Part shown: positions 59,280 through 64,000 of the stretch, one piece after another
Position numbering within the stretch: position 1 is the first letter of the stretch
Layout: every line of letters starts with the position of its first letter
Assembly: GCA_033002965.1 (NCBI GenBank)
Contig: JAURVB010014565.1
Span: forward strand, 1-64,000
Direction: 5' to 3'
Source of the DNA: Piper betle
Taxonomy: Eukaryota > Streptophyta > Magnoliopsida > Piperales > Piperaceae
Length of the DNA stretch: 64,000 bases
The notes under the pieces: generated by a model
What the model saw: only the letters and a program-made list of their open reading frames with translations
What the model was told of the DNA's origin: nothing
Databases searched by the model: none
Made by a program: the position numbers and the translations under genes

Positions 59280-61670
59280 GCAAAGCCTTTGTAAAGAGAT
59301 CAACAACTTATTCATATGTAGAGATTTACCGTGTTTCCAACAATTTTATGGCTACCCTTTCATGAGCCTAGTGGTAGTTAATCTCGATGTGTTTTAATCG
59401 AGCGTGTAAAATTAGATTTACAATTAGGTGTAAAGCATTGATATTTGGATCTGTTGGCTGCTTCTTTGACTTCCATGAGATGCAATTTGAATTAACAAAA
59501 ATACATTATCCAATAGTTGATCGATGAGTTAGCTGACATCTTGCCAATCTGAATCAGTGAGCCCATACAAATTCAGAGCAGAGTAAGAAATTATATGATG
59601 TCCAATATGTGTGCTGCTTAAAGATATCGAAGGATATGTTTACCAAGCCCAAAATGATGCTCCATGGGAGAATGCATGTACTGTCTTACACAGTTTACAA
59701 CAAAAGTGATTTCTAGTCTTATAAAGGTAAGATATTGTAATGATTCAACAATCATTCCGTATTTTGTAGCATTAGTCAAGGCTGGACTTGCAATATCAAA
59801 CCTAATAGATGTAGTCATAGGAGTAGCAATAGGCATGCAATGCAGCATATCTATTTTTCCTAGCACCTTATTGAGATGTCTACATTGAGATAAAAGTAAA
59901 CTACCTAATAGATGTAGTCATAGGAGTAGCAATAGGCATGCAATGCAGTATATCTACATATCTATTTTTCCTAGCACCTTATTGAGATGTCTACATTGAG
60001 ATAAAAATAAACTACCTAATAGATGTAGTCATAGGAGTAGCAATAGGCATGCAATGCAGCATATCTATTTTTCCTAGCACCTTATTGACATGTCTACATT
60101 GAGATAAAAGTAAACTAGTTGTTGCTTTCTCAACTTGAACTCCCATAAAATAGTGAAGATCCCCTATATCTTTCACTAAGAATTCCCTCTTTGTCTCAAA
60201 ATTGATGTTGTCTAGCAACACTTGTAAACTTTCCATTATGAACATGCCATCAATGTAGAGTAAAAGAATAAGAATATCACAACCTATAATCAAGACAAAC
60301 ATTGAACAATATGAAGGTTGTTCGATTTTGTCACGACCATAAAGACTTCCGCGTTTACTCCCTTTTGTAATCACTCTTCCACTATCCCTATGTGTGATTT
60401 ACATCAAAATAAAAAATAGAAGGACAATCAGTAGTGAGTTAGTTGATAGATAAGAGACTATATTTTAACTTAGATATATAATGCATGCTTTAATGTAATA
60501 GGACTCATAATAGTATCAAAGGAAATTTTGTCTATGTGAGAATTGGAAGCAACTGACCACTACTAATCATAATTGATTTGAACCAATATACTTTTGTAAA
60601 GATAGGGAATTAGAATTGTTATATGACATATGAGCCAAAGCTCGATAATCAGGCAGCCAAGTATATAGATCAATATCAGTCAATTTTAATGCATTCAATG
60701 CTTGAGGAAGTTCATTTCGCTAAAAGGCCCTATTAAACCTTTGATAACACTTCATTGTCGTGTGAGCTGGTCGAAGGCATACTTAATGTGTGGAAACTAC
60801 CTTTACTCCATTATTCAGATTTATTTCTTGTAGAACATTTTCAACTACAACATATTTTGCACATTCTCTTTTGCACCATTGTCCAAATCTCTTTGATTTG
60901 TTGCATGAGTTAAGGTTGAAGCAATAACAAGTGTGAACCCTCTTTTTGAGATAAAAAGTATTATACTTGTTTTGATATAGGTTTCTTTGATCTCGTCCCT
61001 AATACCTATTCCTTGTAGATTGATTGACATAGGCAACTTGTGTAAGAGGTTTTTCATTATAGCATTTCAAGATGTGATTGTCATAGTTATGCAACAATTC
61101 TTCCATTTTATCATAGGGTTTAGGTGATCCTTGCATGATCATGGATGCGTGAAATATTTGATAATCATCACCTAGCCCATTTATTGTCCAAAATATTTTC
61201 CTAGAATTAGGAAGTGGTTTACTAATAAAAGTAAAGAATGAATCTCATTTTATAGTAGCAATTTGTTGTTGAAAGGATAACCCCTCTATCATCAAAACAT
61301 TTCTTGACTACATTCCAAACATTGGTATATGTATTAAATCCAACAACATTAATAAGAGCTTCTTCACTCAATGTCCCAATTATCCATCTTTTCAAAGTGT
61401 GATTAGATTTTTTCTAAGAAACAAAATTATGATTCAATTCATTCAAATCATCATCCAAAAACATAGGTGGAACAACCATATTACCATTAGGAAATGGGAA
61501 AAATCCTTGAGCTTTAATCAAATTCAATATTTGTATTTTTAGGATTAAATAATTTTTGGAATTCAAGGTAATATTCACAAAATTGGAAGCATGAACAATT
61601 AATGGCCGTGAGCACTTGGAATTCTTTATTTTAACATTTGAAGAGCTCTTTGAGTTCTGCATGTAAAGAC
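59280..61670 (-). mobile_element. Decayed Ty1/copia remnant
   Basis: Minus-strand pieces in copia order. Gag N-terminal region at 61662-61414 (LNSKNYLILKIQILNLIKAQ), with gag-like decayed sequence down to about 61080. RT at 60374-60012 with a degenerate catalytic motif (LLYIDGMFIM) and DIGDLHYFMGVQV. The RT/RNase H linker follows at 59866-59618, and an RNase H end with a VVDLFTKAL-like motif lies near 59300-59330. Integrase is not recognisable. No LTRs are seen. It is unrelated to the intact copia in its details and much older. Confidence 0.7.
59800..60117. repeat. Threefold tandem duplication within the copia RT
   Basis: A unit of about 103-110 bp starting CCTAATAGATGTAGTCATAG and ending AAAAGTAAACTA is present three times (from about 59800, 59904 and 60014), almost identical. 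The copies repeat the MPIATPMTTSIR-coding part of the RT. Confidence 0.9.
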
Positions 61671-63030
61671 TTGCCCCTTTTTATATTAATAATAATTCAA
61701 GGATTGGATCATTACTTATATAATAATAATCAAAATAACAGGGTTGTATTGTTTAAACAAAGCGGATTGTGAAATATATGTGTCGATCATTGTCAATATC
61801 TATAATTCATAATAATAATAATAAATCTATGATAATGAATAATATATCCACGTCAAACGTACTAGTTCAATAAACAAGTCCACTAATTTCCTATCTTTAT
61901 AATAAGAAATAAATTCAACTACTTCAAACATAAAGATAAACTCTAAATTTTGATTTCTCCATCCTTTAGCCTGAGCCTCCACTACATGTGAAAGGTATGT
62001 ACCAAAAGAGGTACTTACTCCTCTACTCATATATGTAAGTAAACAATAAAAAGAAAATATTGTTAATCACAAATAAATTTAGATATAAAGTGATTGACAC
62101 AAATATCAACAATATAACAATAAGTTAAAGATATTTAGATACCATTACTAAAAATAAATAACCATTTATTATACCATCAACTCATGCATTTGGAACTAAT
62201 TCCCGAACATGAGCTCCTACACATCCTTAGCTTTTAGTCTCAATTATTTACTTGAACCTACATGTCAATTTTTTGACGTAAGCACTTATATATCCTCAAT
62301 TATTTAAGTTAAATCATTGACATTACAATACAAACTAATTTCTATATATGAGTTCCTCCATACTCTCAATCCATTTACAAACAAGCATAGAAAACCTTAA
62401 CTCATTAAATTACATTGAATATGTTCCATCCAGTCATCCTCGTGAGTAATTTTTAGAGTTTGCATTTAAACTCTTGGGATATGTGTCACCGACTGAGCAC
62501 ACCAGCCACTGTTACCTTCCCAAATTATGGTCATAAGCGATGTGTGTACAATAGCTTCCCAACTTTGGCATTGGGTTAGGATGGATGCCCAAAGTTTTAT
62601 CGATATGACTTGTTGGTTTAATTGATTCACAATCATTACAGCTAAGCCTAAGCCCCGCCATTGCTCAGATTTAACAATTTATGAAAACGAGAAATGAACA
62701 TGTTTTAGTTCCCATTTCATTTACTTTCCTTTACTTAACCATATTAAGTTTCTTCTACATACCTTAGCATTAATTCATGATTTGATTAATTAGGTTGAAA
62801 TACAAAAATAACAAAGGAATCTTAGAAATTCCTAAATAGCCTATAAACAGATTTGAGTAGTTGATTTTTCGAGTTCCGAGATGTCTCACCAATGCATTTT
62901 TCTAGTCTAAGTAATGAAACAAGTACTACACAGTATTACCCAAACTAATCTACATGTACATGTATGCATAACCTACTATGAATGTTCATCTATCATCCAA
63001 TTATGATAATTTATTCATCAATTACACACA
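61670..63030. repeat. Unclassified repeat-like sequence
   Basis: Mostly AT-rich. The portion at 62440-62680 is less AT-rich with no coding frame and resembles LTR sequence in texture. No partner inside the window. Confidence 0.25.
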
Positions 63031-63480
63031 CACATTATGAGATCCCTTAACTTAGTCTTACATCTAATAGCTAATGAGGTAAGATTTTGTTTACAAGTGG
63101 AAATGAATTATAGATTTTCAATTTTGGTTAACTACTTTTGAAGAGATGACTTAGGCACATAATGTTACACTTTGGACTGAGTACAAATGATATCAAAGTA
63201 ACATAGTTCCGTATTAAATGATGAGTTAGACTAGGGATATTGGCTAGGTTGTTGGTCATAGGCCACATATGAACGTGGGCTGGGATTATCGACAGATCAA
63301 GTGTAAGAATTTCAATGACAAAATTTTTTAAAGTGGGTAGATTGTAAGATCTAATAGCTATTGAGGTAAGATCTTGTTTATAAATGCGAATGAACTATAA
63401 ATCTTTAACTTTGGTTAACAACTTTTGAAGAGATGAGTTAGGCTCATTATGTTGTACTTTAGATTGGGTAGTTACACAAA
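63030..63480 (+). repeat. Dispersed repeat 2, second pair
   Basis: Two related stretches (63030-63190 and 63340-63475) with CTAATAGCTA(A/T)TGAGGTAAGAT, TTGGTTAAC and TTTTGAAGAGATGA(C/G)TTAGGC, matching the pair at 51690-52100. Confidence 0.6.
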
Positions 63481-63577
63481 TACAATAATATCATTAATAA
63501 CATTAACCAATCTTAATTAATGCATTAAATGTCATGAAATATCAATTAAAGATAAAGAACAAAAATATATTCCTCAG

Positions 63578-63825
63578 GCTTGGGTGCTCAGGCATTATAA
63601 CTCAGGGTGCCTAGGCGTTCAACACTTGGTGCATTTAGATTAATTTACTACATGCAGAATACCTCGGGGCTTGGGTGCTCAGGCGGTGTGACTCAAGTGC
63701 CTAGGCGTTCAGCACTTGGTGAATTTGGGTTAATTTACTATATGGAGAATACCTTGGTACTTTGTTCCAGGGCATTTGGATGTTTTCGGTACTTTGTTCC
63801 AGGGCATTTGGATGTTTGAGTGTTC
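63578..63825. repeat. Tandem repeats (91 bp x2, then 32 bp x2)
   Basis: GCTTGGGTGCTCAGGC starts two 91-bp copies at 63578 and 63669 sharing GTGCCTAGGCGTTCA. Directly after, TACTTTGTTCCAGGGCATTT with GGATGTTT is repeated twice with a 32-bp period. The frame at 63607-63819 is a by-product. Confidence 0.8.
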
Positions 63826-64000
63826 AACCCTTAGCTAGCAGACAAGTTATGCAGAATACCCAACATTTTGGTGCTATGGTTCTGAGCACTCTACTCGCTA
63901 CGATGCAACTTCCCAACATTTGTACAAGGCCTTAACTATGTCCAAAATTAACAAAATTTTAACCCCAGCTTTCAATTACATTATATAGCATTCCTCCAAA

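Overview
This is plant nuclear DNA. Two large intron-rich genes, both on the minus strand, sit in AT-rich sequence full of old transposable elements. The very GC-rich first exon of the separase gene (followed by AT-richer exons) and several GC-rich captured-looking blocks suggest a monocot, but nothing in the window fixes the species.

Layout. 1-7.5 kb: an old Ty3/gypsy element with diverged long LTRs, an internally deleted pol and older LTR debris. 7.7-12.4 kb: LTR/leader remnants, including the LTR and leader of a Ty1/copia family that recurs at 37.6-43.7 kb. 12.6-13.5 kb: a 920-bp hAT-type non-autonomous transposon with an 8-bp target duplication. 13.9-15.4 kb: a diverged tandem array of about 120-bp units. 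17.1-17.75 kb: a GC-rich foldback element. 20.1-31.5 kb: separase (27 exons, about 2050 codons). 32.3-33.0 kb: a relative of the 12.6-kb element. 34.8-35.6 kb: a stray copy of SRP68 exon 2 plus a dispersed repeat. 35.9-43.8 kb: a decayed receptor-like kinase gene split by a nearly intact copia element with TSDs. 44.0-44.2 kb: an unrecognised GC-rich exon-like block. 45.0-47.9 kb: rearranged endogenous caulimovirid remnants. 48.3-56.7 kb: SRP68 (13 exons, 596 codons). 57.2-58.4 kb: Myb/SANT-like remnant and GC-rich debris. 59.3-61.7 kb: a second, heavily decayed copia. 61.7-64 kb: unclassified repeats.

The two housekeeping genes work in unrelated processes: separase cleaves cohesin at anaphase, SRP68 is a protein subunit of the signal recognition particle. 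I could resolve every splice junction of both with consistent codon phase. Against that background six single-base indels stand out: four in separase, two in SRP68, all in or beside homopolymer runs. This looks more like residual long-read assembly error than gene death.

The best leads for something new are (1) a sequence core shared by the 3' LTR of the gypsy element, the hAT-type element and the 32-kb element; (2) the foldback element with a triplicated GC-rich module; (3) a dispersed repeat with four copies here, one beside SRP68 exon 2 and one carrying a copy of that exon; (4) a tandem duplication of the SRP68 exon-1 splice donor; (5) the scrambled order of caulimovirid domains. I found no RNA genes, CRISPR arrays or bacterial features.
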